Shown: piece by piece, positions 34,317-45,920 of the stretch
Layout: the number at the start of each line of letters is the position of its first letter
How positions within the stretch are numbered: position 1 is the stretch's first letter
Assembly: GCA_914767885.1 (NCBI GenBank)
Contig: CAJZBQ010000059.1
Span: 19,626-83,625, forward strand
Reading direction: 5' to 3'
Length of the DNA stretch: 64,000 nt
DNA from: Blepharisma stoltei
Taxonomy: Eukaryota; Ciliophora; Heterotrichea; Heterotrichida; Blepharismidae
Program-made: the position numbers and the translations under genes
The notes under the pieces: model-generated
Seen by the model: the letters and a program-made list of their open reading frames with translations, nothing else
Databases searched by the model: none
Told to the model about the DNA's origin: nothing

Positions 34317-36412
34317 ATGAGAAATCGAAAAGAGTATTATAGAAATTTCAACATCATCAAAACAATCTTTTTCAATTAGAAGACTTTAGTGCAAAAAGTA
34401 GAATTTAAGCATTATAGCAAAGGCTGCGGTTATCCAAAATACGCAATCATGAAACAATATCATGAAATCAAATCAAATGAGCGCATCAAAAAAGAGGCCA
34501 AAATCCTTCAATTCGTGGGGAAGCTTCACAAAAACATTGTCCAATTCTACCATCACATGGAAATAAAGAAAAAAGTACTAATTTTCATGGAGATCTGCAG
34601 TCAGGAGAGTCTTGAAAAAGTAATTATGCGTAAAACAGGTGAATACTGGACTGAAGACTTCCTGCTAAAAAAATTCGCAACGATAACAAATGTCTTGGCT
34701 TTGCTCCATTGAAAAACAATAGATGTGGCGCACAGAGACTTAAAGCCACAAAACATTTTTGTCTGTGAAAATGATGAGTGAAAGATCGGCGATTTCGGAG
34801 GCGCCAAAAGAAGATATGTGACGTGCAATAATCTCAACACAATAGAAGGGACTGAAAACTATATGTCACCATTAATGCTGGAAAAGTGAAAAGAAGGACC
34901 CAAAAGCTCTGAAATTGATCCAAAGAAAGAGGACGTGTATTCGTTAGGTAAAACATTTTATGAAGTTTTGACAAAAAATATAAACTCCACATTCGAGGAA
35001 GGTGAGGCAGAAAATCGGGAAAAAATAAAAGCAGAGATGCTCGGGAAAAAGTATAGCGAAGAGCTCATCAAAATCATTTTAGAGATGGTTACTCATGATC
35101 CTAAAATAAGGCCTACTATGAATGAAGTCCATGAAAAAATCAACCAGCTTATAGCTCGAAGATTAACAATGGCTCCTGCTTATTTAGAAAACCAAATTGA
35201 GATTCAAATGGAAGAAAAGAAAGGGTTTGCCCGTGAAAGTGAGGATATTTTTAGCCTTGAGGCTATAAGTGAAATAAAAATAGTTCCTATCTCTTCACAA
35301 TGTCAAAGCCAAATGCGAGTGGAAGAAGAAAAGGTGTCTGCTCGCGAAAAAGGCAGATTAAAATGGAGACACGTGTCTTGGCATAACAGTCAAAAACCTA
35401 AGGCTACAGCGAATTGGAACGGATTCTAAGTAGAGAAACAAAAGATATGCATCTGACTAGATTTGGCTATATCATGTGGTTCTAAATGGAGGTGCCTAGT
35501 AGTGTCTTAAGGAATCTTTGGCATCCTCTACTGATACGTTAATGTTTCAGCCAGAGACTAGGAGAGCAGTCTTCTCCATGTAGCTGCCAAAGAAAGGCAC
35601 TCTAGCATCCGATATATTTCAAGAAGTTAATCTCTGAAATTAAGTCACTCATCCACTCAAGATTGAAGTCTCGAAGAGGCAAATATACCGGCTGCGGCTA
35701 GACCTACTGAAAAGTTCACCACAAAGTGAATGATCTTCCAGTGCAGGAGTATTTTTGGTAGCTCATCACCAATACGATTAGAGCATGCCTTTGATAATCT
35801 AATCAAGACTGCTCGTGAGGGCAATAACGTTTTTAGCATTGAATCTTGACATGAAAGTTCCATAGAGGAAAGAAAAAGAATTGAAGCTCTAATGGATATT
35901 GATAGCACAATGCAAGGGTGGCTAAAAGAGTATTTTGTTAGCAGATCAATTGAATTTCCACTTACTAGTGAAACAGAAAGCTCTGAAGCAATTGACCAGA
36001 GCAGCTTCTCAACAGATAATTTAGCTACTGATAATAGAATAGCAGAAAGCCTTTTTTCTACCAGACCAGCAAATCAAATCACAGAGCCAAGCAGTCCTGA
36101 ACTAACTAGCCTCAAAAATTCTAGATTAGTTTTGGTTTTAATTATTGAATAAAAATTAATTATTAATTAATTTTTATATTAAATCTTTTTAATGTTAATT
36201 TCTATAAAAGCTGGCAAAATATTGAGGCTAGAGTAAGTAATAATATAAAATGCCCTAATTGCTGGCAGATACAGCATTTTGAAATGTTTAAGGCTTTTGT
36301 CTCCACATCCTTAGATGATATCAAAGTGAATCCGACAGATATTTATTGCATCATCTGTGGAAACAAATTTCCAGAAGATTTTATCAATGATTTTCTAGCG
36401 CATAAACAATAA
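34317..36412 (+). CDS. Serine/threonine protein kinase paralogue K2, interrupted
   Basis: Matches K1 throughout: AIMKQY, HRDLKPQNIF, KIGDFGGAKR, GTENYMSPLM, KKEDVYSLGKTFYE, VEEEKVSARE, and the Cys-rich tail (KCPNCWQIQHFEMF; CIICGNKFPEDF) ending with TAA at 36410-36412. A SINE-like insert (35348-35808) and a candidate short IES near 36141-36178 separate the parts; removal rejoins them in frame. One TAG remains near residue 21 (34377-34379), upstream of the kinase core. Either translation starts elsewhere, or an unseen insertion or real lesion lies there. Activity is plausible from the intact motifs. Confidence 0.62.
35348..35808 (+). mobile_element. SINE-like element with (TAATC)n tail and 10-bp duplication in K2
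   Basis: Flanks CTGCTCGCGA (35338-35347) and CTGCTCGTGA (35809-35818) differ at one base. The element ends GATAATCTAATCAAGA, a form of the (TCTAA)n tail also at 10858 and 15757. Removal joins EEEKVSARE to GNNVFSIESW in frame. The duplication contains no TA. Confidence 0.66.
36141..36178. other. Candidate short TA-bounded IES in K2
   Basis: Stops occur between SRLVLVL and SWQNIEARVSNNIKC. TA pairs of matching phase exist (left at 36127 or 36139; right at 36168, 36177 or 36180), giving deletions of about 29-53 bp. The exact pair is undetermined. Confidence 0.4.
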
Positions 36413-37245
36413 ATTACAAGCCAACTGAGAAACTAATGCTACACTTTGAAGGATTAAGAAAAAGAAGATTTATGATAATTTAACATTTATATATCAATAA
36501 AAATTAGCATTTCTCCCGCTCTATAATATTATAGCAATGACATTTTATCAATTCGCCTTATAAATATAGATTTTATAATTCCATAGTAAATTTCTTGACG
36601 ACCTTGGATTTGAAGACTGGGAGCTATTTAAAAATATTTTTGATAGTCTAAAGTAATTTTAACCTTTTTCATCTATTTCTCAAAACTTAAATGAGTTTTA
36701 TTTATGCTAATTTTAATAAATGATAAACTATAATTGATCTAACTTCAATATTTAAGACAAAATCTACTCTAGCTATCCCTTATAGCTAAATCACCTGAGT
36801 TAGTGAGCAAAATTTTTATAAAGTTTTTTTTTTTAAATTTTATTCAGATTTACAATATAGATATGGTAGATGAAAAATCGAATAAAAATTATTTTTATGC
36901 AACTTTATATTATGTGCTACAATAAATTACTTATTGGTGTCAATCAAGCTAGATTAGACTAGAAATTTAAAAAAGAGGGCTTATATATTTATATTTTGGC
37001 TAAATATTCATATAAATCTAAAAAATATTAGTGTTTAGATGTTGCTGTAGAACCAAATGATTCACTTGGCTTATAAGCATTTTGAATCTGCAATGTGGGC
37101 AAAAGGATGAGGAATCCTGGGGCAATATTGATGGGCTGATTTAAAATACGGATTATGATGGTTTTTCTCGCTAGCCAGGGGAGTAAGCTGAATTAGTCTT
37201 AAACCTTGAAATCGTTGACTGCTTAAAATTTCTATAAAGATATAA
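36413..37245. other. AT-rich spacer
   Basis: About 830 bp without a supported gene. A short open piece near 36586-36650 (FLDDLGFEDWELFKNIF) may be coding debris. No repeat family from this window was recognised. Confidence 0.35.
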
Positions 37246-39587
37246 ATGATGGACGAGCTTAGAAATTCTTCAGGAGCATTGCCAGCTCATTTTAGAAGGC
37301 ATTCACAAAGGAGATTCACAGAAGCCAACGCTGAACATTTCGAAACTGAGACAGTCAAAATGACATTAAATTCTTTGCCTAAGCTTCCAGATGGTCAACG
37401 GCTTGGGATTTACAGCCTTTTTGCAGTCTATGCAAATTCTAGCGACATCAATGCAAACATTCCTACCACATTAATTAGAATTGACAACGAGTCTTTATAT
37501 TTACTAAAAACAAACGAGCATGGCAAAATTTCTTCTCGTCCTTGTCGTGATGATGATTTTTTCCATCCTTTCTGCCCCAGCTGAATAAATTAAAAATAAA
37601 TTAATTATTTTTAATAAAAATAAAAAACAGTAAAAATATTTACAAAGAAAGTTAGAGACTAAAAAAGGAGCAACTTATTTTTACAAGACCCTTTATAAAG
37701 AAAGCACTGTATTTAATTCAAGAAAAAGCGCTGAGCTTTTCTGGAAGTCATCTAAAGACTGGCCAGCTTTAATTCAAACCTGCATCCAATCTAAAACGAA
37801 GCCGCCTTCAGTTACAAGAGCACTGTGGAGGGCAGGAATGAAAACAAGATACTACACCATCATAAATCGTCAGCAGCTTAACCAAGATCCAAAAGCTCCT
37901 AAAAAGTGCACAATGCCGAGCATGTATCATAGAAAAAGTCAAGTAGATTTCAAGTACATCAATATGATTCACAGAACTTCTCGATCTATCAACAACCCTT
38001 ACAAGGTCAATAGAAATAAAATACTGAGGATGAGGAATTGGACTCAGAGAGGTGAACTCCTATGGAGCAGGTTGAAATCATCCTGATGAAGCTATCAGGG
38101 CTCTGCATTTTTTGAAGTAGGTCTTAAATTTGGGATGCCTTGCCTAGCTGAAGATTTTCATGTTCCTGCCAGATGGGTAAATAGGTTTTGCCTAGCACAT
38201 GGCATTTCTCATCAGGGCGCTTTACAGAGGTGGCTCTGAGCTAGAGGTATCCCTTGGAAAAGTGGTTCAGGTAGGGAATCCAAAAAGGTGACCATTTGGA
38301 GCCAAGGTGAGACAACTAGTAGATTTGCCTGCTTATACCCACAATAATTTTTAACTTTAGTTTTACAAAGTCAACGTTACAACTCGAAAAAGCTTTGATG
38401 ATAAGAAAAAGCTTGACCGTGCCGCTACTTTACAGAGCCGAGAAAAGCCAGCTCCTGATCCTCAGGAGAATTTAGGTAGCCAAAATGAACTAATTGTAAA
38501 CACAAGGGCTCCAGAGAATCTTCTCGTAGTAGAAGACCCTATAAAGGAAAATGACTTAGAGCCACTAGTTGATGAAATAATTGATTTTTTGAATATCAAT
38601 ATTTACAAAGACCAAAAGCTGATAGGAATTGTGCTTGATTTCATTAGAAATCAAGACGAGCAGTGGTTTCTGCTAGACTGCAAAGAAATTTCAACAGTAA
38701 GTAACTACGCCGTAATTAAAAATAAAAGGAAAGCACAGATTATCGGAAAAGAGACCAGAACAAGGCTCAGTATTGACACAACTAAGCTGAAATTCAAAAG
38801 CCACAAGACTGAGACTGACGAAGACATTGACGAAAAACAATCCTGCCCATTCATCATGAGATCTCCTCCTCCGCCGCCATCTCCAAGCATGACTAAAAAA
38901 TCAGCCCAAGATCTTGTCGAGCGCTGAAACAAAATAAATGAAAAGCTTGAATCAGTGATAAGCAAAAGTCTCCCTAATAAATTAAAAAATGCAAGTATAG
39001 AAGAACAGAGCATCAAGGCTTACCAAACAAGACTTACAATGAAAAACAGCATGCCTGATAGTGAGCAATCCAGCGTCAATGATATTTCCCCATTGGCCCC
39101 ACCCACGTCAAATTCCTTATGGTCAGATGAAAAAGATGAGCATATTAATAAATGCTTAACTGATGTAATAGAAAAATTCGAAGAAATGAATATGAATAAA
39201 GAGCTGCTGAAAGTAAAAAAACAGAATTTAATCGGGAAATACGGAGGGGACGAGTTTTGGACGATGTTTATTGATAGCTTATATAAGAAAATCATGTCGA
39301 CTGGCTCTCCGTTGAAAAAGCATTTTTTGAGCTCAGATTTGTCAATGATTACCAGTGGGATGCATAAGGTCTTTAACGGCTGTGCGAGTCTGCAGTTTCG
39401 AAGGAAAATTAAAGCGATTCATGAAAATATGGGGATTCTTGAAAGTGAGTTCGCGATTTATTCAGGGTTTTTTGAAGACACACTCAATGAGTTTAACGTA
39501 GAAGAGGGAGATAAAGAAATGATTATGTCTCAGATAAGGCTAATGAAAAGCTTGATATGTCAGCCACTGAGTCAGCAAAGTAACTAA
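37246..39587 (+). CDS. Protein with C-terminal truncated-haemoglobin-like domain (H1), interrupted
   Basis: After removing a 67-bp IES and a 353-bp SINE-like element with its 11-bp duplication, the frame is exactly 637 codons (636 residues). The N-terminal domain contains LPDGQRLGIYSLFAVYANSS. A middle segment (EIIDFLNINIYKDQKLIGIV, LDFIRNQDEQWFLLDCKEI) is a hydrophobic strand pattern seen in many ciliate proteins. A Pro-rich linker follows. The last ~110 residues (GKYGGDEFWTMFIDSLYKKI... IKAIHENMGI) resemble group I truncated haemoglobin, with GG near helix A/B, Tyr at the B10-like position and the proximal-His motif. Haem binding is inferred. It is tandem with H2. Confidence 0.72.
37588..37654. 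other. TA-bounded short IES (67 bp) in H1
   Basis: TA in the same phase at 37586-37587 and 37653-37654. The segment is nearly pure A/T with stops. Removal joins HPFCPSWI to ETKKGATYFYKTLY, aligned with YPDRNTKTSRRDVFFYKTLY of H2, which has no insertion here. Confidence 0.72.
38011..38363. mobile_element. SINE-like element with 11-bp duplication in H1
   Basis: Flanks TACAAGGTCAA (38000-38010) and TACAAAGTCAA (38364-38374). The 353-bp block is GC-richer than its surroundings. H2 is continuous across this point (NNPFKVNMTAR), and deletion from H1 gives NNPYKVNVTTRKS. This paralogue comparison fixes the boundary well. Confidence 0.78.
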
Positions 39588-40063
39588 TTTTTGAGTAATT
39601 AATGCTTGATCCATTATAAATAATTTTATAATAAATTTATTGCGATATAAGCGGAGATATTAAGGAGGGATGAAGGTCTTTATCATAGATGCATATAAAA
39701 GCTGAAAGAAGATCTAATTAAATTGGTTATGACAGAATTAAAAATATTATTGTGACTAGCATTAATTTATAATTTTTTAAAAGGCAATTTAAAATCTTAA
39801 ATAAAGGGAATAGTTGTTAATAAAGACACCTAGAAAAGTTTAATTAGTATTTTCCATGCTTTATTCAATCTGATAGCATCAAAATATCCATTTTGTTTTA
39901 TAATGATATAATAGCTGGCGAATAATAGTTATTGTTAGATCATCTAAAATTCCCATAAATTTTCAATTAAATACCAAATTCTCCTGTGAGAATGCTAAAA
40001 TGAACAATGCATAGAAAATCCATATTTCTGATGGTCCTGGATAAATAAAAGATCCACAAATCC
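39588..40063. other. AT-rich spacer between H1 and H2
   Basis: About 480 bp. No gene, repeat or motif could be supported. Confidence 0.4.
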
Positions 40064-42044
40064 ATGGACGAACACAAAATTCTCCCAGCGAGTTTATCTT
40101 TCCCATTTAAGCGGACATCGATAAAAAGCGTCACAACAGCCATGAGCAGCCATTTGGAAGAAGAGTCTCTTAAGAGAAACCTCAGTAATCTGCCCAATCT
40201 TCCAGATGGCCAGCGACTCGGCATATACAGTCTTTTTGCAGTATATACTTAACATAAATAAATAATATTTTTTTTATATAAATTTACCTGGGGGAAAAAC
40301 TCAATTGATAAGGGTTCATGCAAATTCGAGTGACATTAATGTAAACATACCAACAACTCTAATCCGAATAGACAATGCAGCCTCACTTTACCTTCTAAAA
40401 ACAGATGAAAATGGCACCATCACCTCACGAGCCTGCAGTGACAATGATTTCTTCTATCCTGATCGAAATACAAAAACCTCAAGGCGTGATGTCTTTTTCT
40501 ATAAAACTTTATACAGAGAAAGTATCCTGCTTAACTCTCGCGAAAGCGCTGAGTTCTTCTGAAAGTCCTCAACAGACTGGCCAGCCATGATCCAATGTTG
40601 CGTCCAGTGCAAATCCAAGCCGACTTCTGTTACAAGAGCGATTTGAAGGGCAGGTCTAAAAACCAAGTACTGCACCATCATAAACCGTCAACAAATGAAG
40701 CACTCCAAAGGAGCTAAAAAGCCAGCGGCCTATCAGAAGAAAAAAAGTCTGTCCATTTTGGGAGATTTCAAGTACACTAACATGATTCTCAAAACCTCAA
40801 GGTCAGTTAACAATCCATTCAAAGTCAATATGACAGCCCGTGCCAGCATTTCTGAGAAGCCAAAACTCGAAAGGACACTGTCAATGAAAAACCAAGAATT
40901 CAGAAATCCTGATAGCCAGCATGGGCTGATTGTCAACACCAAAGCTCCAGATAGCATACTTGTGGTTGAGGATCCTATTAAGGCTGGAGACCTAGATCCA
41001 ATTGTGGCAGAAATCGTTGATTTCTTGAATATCAACATTTATAAGAACCAGGAGCTAAAAGGGATTGTGCTTGACTTTATCCATGATAAAGACTATAAAT
41101 GGTACCTGCTAGATTGTAAAGAAATTTCGACACACAACCGGTCTCCGTCTATCAACAGCATGCGAAAAGGCCAACCGCGTAGCAAAATCAATAAGTCAAG
41201 GCAAAGCTCAGAAGTGGAAACAGTCTCTACAAGCAGCAGAAAAAGCTCAGAAAGTTCTCCGCTAAAGTATCGGTCATCCCCGATCGCTATAAACATTTCA
41301 GAAGAAAAACAAGCTTGCCCATTCGTAATAAGGTCTCCTAGACCGCCTCCAAGCCCAGCCAACAAGTCTACACAAGGAATAGTGGAGCGCTGGAATCGGG
41401 TGAACCAGAGGCTTGAGCAGATCTTGAATCTGAAGCCTTTTAATGAAGTTGCATGTGCAGATATCGAAGAACAAAGCATCAAATCATACCAAACCCGGTA
41501 TTGCTTAAAGAACATTGATTTTGGGGAGCCATCCAGCGGCAGTGACAAGTCTCCTCACCTTTCTCCTCCCACTTCTAATGCATTGTGGACTGATGAAAAC
41601 AATGACCACATCAATCGATGTTTTACTGATGCTATCGGCAGAATTGAAGAAATGAACATGAACACTGAGCTTTTGAAGGTAAAAAAGCAAAACCTGGTAG
41701 GCAAGTATGGAGGGGATGAGTTCTGAAGCAACTTCACACAGAGCTTGTATAAGAAAGTCATGTCCACTGAGTGCCCACTACGAAGATATTTCACAAAAAA
41801 CAACATTGACATGATTTTGAATGGGATGAATAAAGTCTTCAACGGATGTGCCACGCTACAGTTTAGGAGGAAAATCAAAGCTGCCCATCAAAACTTGGGG
41901 ATTTTGGAAAAGGATTTCAATATTTATTCAGCACTTTTCGAAGACACTTTGAATGAGTTTAATATTGAAACTGAAGATAAAAGCATGATCATGTCACAGA
42001 TCAGATCAATGAGATGCCTAATTTGCCAAGCTCCGAACCAATAA
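40064..42044 (+). CDS. Protein with C-terminal truncated-haemoglobin-like domain (H2), interrupted
   Basis: Paralogue of H1. Removing one 67-bp TA-bounded IES gives 1914 nt (637 residues). Domain order matches H1: NLPDGQRLGIYSLFAV, EIVDFLNINIYKNQELKG, a Ser-rich linker (SSRKSSESSPLKYRSSP) and Pro-rich stretch, then KYGGDEFWSNFTQSLYKKV through IKAAHQNLGI and a helical end. The Tyr and His expected near the haem are present. Several TGA codons read as Trp, including EFFWKSS and GDEFWSNF. It sits 477 bp after H1 and 60 bp before the EF-hand/WD40 gene. Function is unknown; oxygen or NO sensing would be a guess. Confidence 0.75.
40244..40310. other. TA-bounded short IES (67 bp) in H2
   Basis: TA in the same phase at 40242-40243 and 40309-40310. 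Removal joins YSLFAV to RVHANSSDINVN; H1 reads YSLFAVYANSSDINAN with no insertion. The join leaves two more residues than H1, so the boundary may differ by a few bases. Confidence 0.65.
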
Positions 42045-42104
42045 AGTATTTTGATATTAAATAAGTACCTTAAAATCATATTTTATAAAATTGAGCTTAA
42101 AATA

Positions 42105-45100
42105 ATGCAGGAAAGGCTCGAGAGAAAACCGACGGTATTGCCATCGGAAAGAGCTGCATATGCAAATAAGCTGGAATTAGAAGAAGAACTGCTATTGGAC
42201 TTAACAATGAACCTTGACTCGTTCACGATCTGTGAAATAAAAAAAGAATTCGATAAAAAAAGCGGCGCATTAGATTTGGAAGATTTTGTAAACAGCTTGA
42301 GGTTTTATTTTGACCAATGGAAGCCAAACTTAGAAAACCGAGATAAAATCATGCTAAAACTAATTATTCAGCTATTCAAAGACATTGATATTAATAAAAA
42401 TGGGATAGTTGAATGAGAAGAGTTCACGAATTATATCATTGAAAAAGCTACAGCTCTGAATGCGATGAAAAAGACCCGAACTGATGTCATTAAAAATTAC
42501 TCACTCAGTCCTGTTTTAATTGCTTGTCCTAATAGCATGACTGTTGAAAGGCTTGTGCTGATGGAGACACTTGATAGAATTGGGGTGATTGAGGACTATA
42601 CACATATCGTCAAATTTTATAATCCAGAAACGGGAAAAACTATGGGAAAAGAGCTACAAGTACAAAATGAGGAATTTCAACAAATCAATATACATCAAGC
42701 TTCATATCTATACAAAGGCCCAAGAAGGGTATGGTCAAACCTGGCTGGGTCTACCTGACTATCTGGCACTACCTGGCGGTCTGGCTCTACTGGCTTTACC
42801 TGGCAGTCTGGCAGCCTTGCTCTATGTAGCTCTAATGACTCTACCTGACAGTCTAGCTCTACTTGGTTCTACCTGACTCTGCTGGGTCTACCTGGTAGTC
42901 TCACCCTACCTGGCTTCATTGCTCTACAAAAATATATTACCTAGGTTTTGAAAAGTCAGTAGAACCAGACTGCTAGACTGCAAGACTGTTAGGTAGAGCC
43001 AGCTAGAGTCAAGAGCCGGATTGCTAGGTAGAGCTAGACTCAAGGTAGAGTCGTAGAGTCATGTAGACCCAGCCAGGTTTGACCGAGGGTAATAGTAAAT
43101 AATGCTGCATTTTTACCTGAGCCTGAGTATCAATATTTAGTAACCTTATGCAATGATGGGACTATTAGATCTTGAGGCACAAATGGGTCTCACTTTCACT
43201 CAATGAACCACAAGGGTGGATACCCAATACTTTACTGTAAAGAGCCTCAGAGAGCAGTAGCATGAAATTACCTGAACAGGATTTTATATACAGGAGACAG
43301 TGAAGGAGACATCAAGATCTGGAACTATGAAGACCGAGAGTCAAATTTTCCAGCCCAAGTCTTAAGTGAAGGCCACGAAGACCTGGTGACTGACATTTTT
43401 GCGATTCCAAAATTTGAGTTTTTATTTTCCTGCTCGCTAGACCGTAAAGTAATTTTATGAGATACTATATCTAATAAACCACGCAGAGTCTATAGCAGCC
43501 ATACTCAAGGAGTCCTTTCTCTTGCCTTTAATTCTGAGTACCGGCTTCTTTTCTCTTCTGGGTTTGATCATGATATTTATGTATGAAACCCGTATATTGA
43601 CTCAGCAGCATTTACTATTGAAGGCCACAGTGCATCATTGGTAGGGGTTAAAGTACTCCCAAACAGTCCTCAAATAATTTCTGCTGACATTGACGGATAT
43701 GTAAAAGTATGAGACATAAGAAACTTAAGCTGCGTGCAGACATTTAATATTGAAGAAAAACGATCTGGAGAAAGGTTTTCATTGAATGATTTTTTGTATA
43801 TTCCCAAGCTGCAAAGGCTGATATTCGGAGGCAAGTCTTTGGTTTTTTATGATTATGATAAGAACTGTAGCCCTCACCTGGTTGACGATAACATCCCATT
43901 AGGCTGCTATTACACCCCAAATTCACAAAAAATGGTTACACCAATTGTAAACAAAGTCAAACTGTGGAATGCACTGACAGGGAAATATGAAAATTTTTAT
44001 GCACCCTCTGCAGATGGAGACATCTCCTGTGCAGAAATGGATTATTTAGCAAAGAGAATCATTTTAGGGAACCAGAAAGGTCATGTCAGAGTGTATAATA
44101 TAAAGAATGGGGCTTTGATGAAGTCATTAACTGACCATAAAGCAGAAATAAATTGCATTAGCTCGTCAACACAGCTTAATTTAATTGTAACGTCAAGCTT
44201 AGATATGGTCATAATGGTCCATGACGACAATGTACTTTCAGACTCACATCTTCTTTATTACGTAGATGAAGTCTGAAGCATTGCTCACTCACTAAAACTT
44301 GTGTATTTCCTTGACATGCTAGTAATTGGTGCAGGTGATGGCTCAGTTAAATTCTGAGATCTAGAAGCAGGTGAGCTTTCTGACCATGAGTTTTCCCATA
44401 ATAGAGAGATTTCTGCTATTCAGGTGGTCGAGCTTTATCCCTTACTCCGACCTTTAAATAGGAACAAAAAAAAAATCTGTTTCAATTTAAAAGGGGTTAA
44501 TTTTTGTTTTTTTAAAAATTAAATTTATATTTTTTCTCTATAATATTTTTTTTTAAAAATTCAAAATATAAAATAGGCACAACACTTAAAATTTAATTTA
44601 TTTTAGAAAGAAATAATTAAAAAATAATCAGTTCAGTGTGAAATCCTTTAAATAGCATTCTACTTTTAATTTTCCATTAAATATGGTCAAAACTAATTTT
44701 AGAAAAATTAGTAAATTGATCAGTATTCTCGACGAAAATTTTCCTATTGAAAATTTTTTTCCATTTTAAAGGGGTTGAAGTACCCAAAAAAATGAAATTT
44801 TACCAATGTTTATGTTTATGTTCCAATTTAAACGGGGAGCTAGGTTTTCTCTTGTGATGTGAGTGGAGAAGTAAAGCTTTGGTCACTTCCACCCTCCCCT
44901 TATAAATGGTGTAATATTTACAAGTTTTTAAATTTAGACCAAGAAGGGGTGAATTCATATGTACAGTCAACAGAATATGACAATAAAAGGCATATTTTAT
45001 TTATAGGCGATGAAAAAGGATGCCTTAAAGCCTTTTCATTCGAAAAATTAATAAGCGTTCTTGAGATTGCTCCTATTTCTTCAGATGGAAGAGAAAACAA

Positions 45101-45920
45101 GCTAAAATGCTTACGCAATCAGCTTGGAAAAGATTTGCCTGATCTCCCAAAGAATTTAGTTTATCAAATATCTTCTATGAAACTGCATTCAGAGTCGATC
45201 CGCCATTTGCACTTTATGACTGAAAACTCTACACTGATAACAACAAGCTACGATAAAAATGTGAAATTAGTGTCCACAGAGGCTTGGGAGGTCATTGGAG
45301 CTCTTCAGCAAGGCTTAAATATGAGACCCTATGCCAAAACTGAGTTTGAAAGCCAAATTCCATGACGGTTTTATTTGAATACAAGTGCGATTGATGCCCA
45401 AATTGACTCTGAAATTAATAAGCTCAGCCAGAACATGGAAAAGCAGAATTTAAACCCAAAGCCACATGATGAGAGGTCAATGCTAATTGAAGGTCGAGGC
45501 TTTATGGAGCCGCAAACATTAATGAATTTAATTAAGGTAAAAAGGCCTAATAAATTCAGCAGAATTCCGACTTTAAAAAGCACCCTATTTCAAACGAAAA
45601 TAAAAATAAACCCGCAAAAGCTGTCAAGGAACCATTCTTTGATGCTTGTAAATGCTAAAGCAATCAAAGATAAGAAATTGAGTGAATTGAACAGGTCAAT
45701 GATAGACAAAAAGATCAGACCTCCTGAAAAAGAATCAAAATATAAAATTTTAAATAAGTCATTTGTTCAGCCAAGCAAATTGCAAACATTGCCTTCTCTT
45801 TCAAATATTTATAAAAATGACAATTATAAAAGCAGCCTTATACTGCAAAAAAGATTAAGCAAAAGTGTATTCAAGACAGCATCTAAGCTTGCTGAAGCAT
45901 TGTCGGAGCCTTACTTTTAA
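42105..45920 (+). CDS. EF-hand and WD40 repeat protein (WDR49/WDR64-like), interrupted
   Basis: The N-terminal region has an EF-hand (FKDIDINKNGIVEWEEF) with canonical Ca2+ ligands at about residues 90-106. Many WD40 repeats follow (DGTIRSWG, GDSEGDIKIWN, CSLDRKVILWD, SSGFDHDIYVWN, SADIDGYVKVWD, GAGDGSVKFWD, CDVSGEVKLWS, TTSYDKNVKLV), then a basic unstructured tail. This matches ciliary/flagellar EF-hand WD40 proteins. Removing the TA-bounded element 42732-43091 joins GPRRV to IVNNAAF in frame. The MITE at 44445-44839 separates VVELYPL from FSCDVSG, but its excision leaves the frame off by one base, so a nearby indel or sequencing error must be assumed. Confidence 0.75.
42732..43091. mobile_element. 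TA-bounded element with 22-bp inverted ends and internal CTGGCAGTCTGG-type minisatellite
   Basis: Ends GGTCAAACCTGGCTGGGTC and its complement GACCCAGCCAGGTTTGACC; TA at 42730-42731 and 43090-43091, both preceded by AGGG. The left half is built from short degenerate repeats of CTCTACCTGGCAGTCTGG, and the right half from their complement, so it folds into a large imperfect hairpin. Excision restores the WD40 frame (GPRRV/IVNNA). Confidence 0.78.
44445..44839. mobile_element. MITE, CTCC...TTTAAA subfamily, in the EF-hand/WD40 gene
   Basis: Left end CTCCGACCTTTAAATAGGAA and right end TTCCAATTTAAACGGGGAG form an inverted repeat around an AT-rich core. Flanks are TTA (44442-44444) and CTA (44840-44842), one base apart from a TNA duplication. 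Related to 16667-17021. The gene frame is not exactly restored. Confidence 0.68.

Noticed and set aside
38705-41878. Long minus-strand frames opposite H1 and H2
   Set aside because: Shadows of the plus-strand coding sequence; no homology and no start context.
42589-42876. Second open frame overlapping the WD40 gene
   Set aside because: Out of frame with the WD40 coding sequence and then built from minisatellite repeats.
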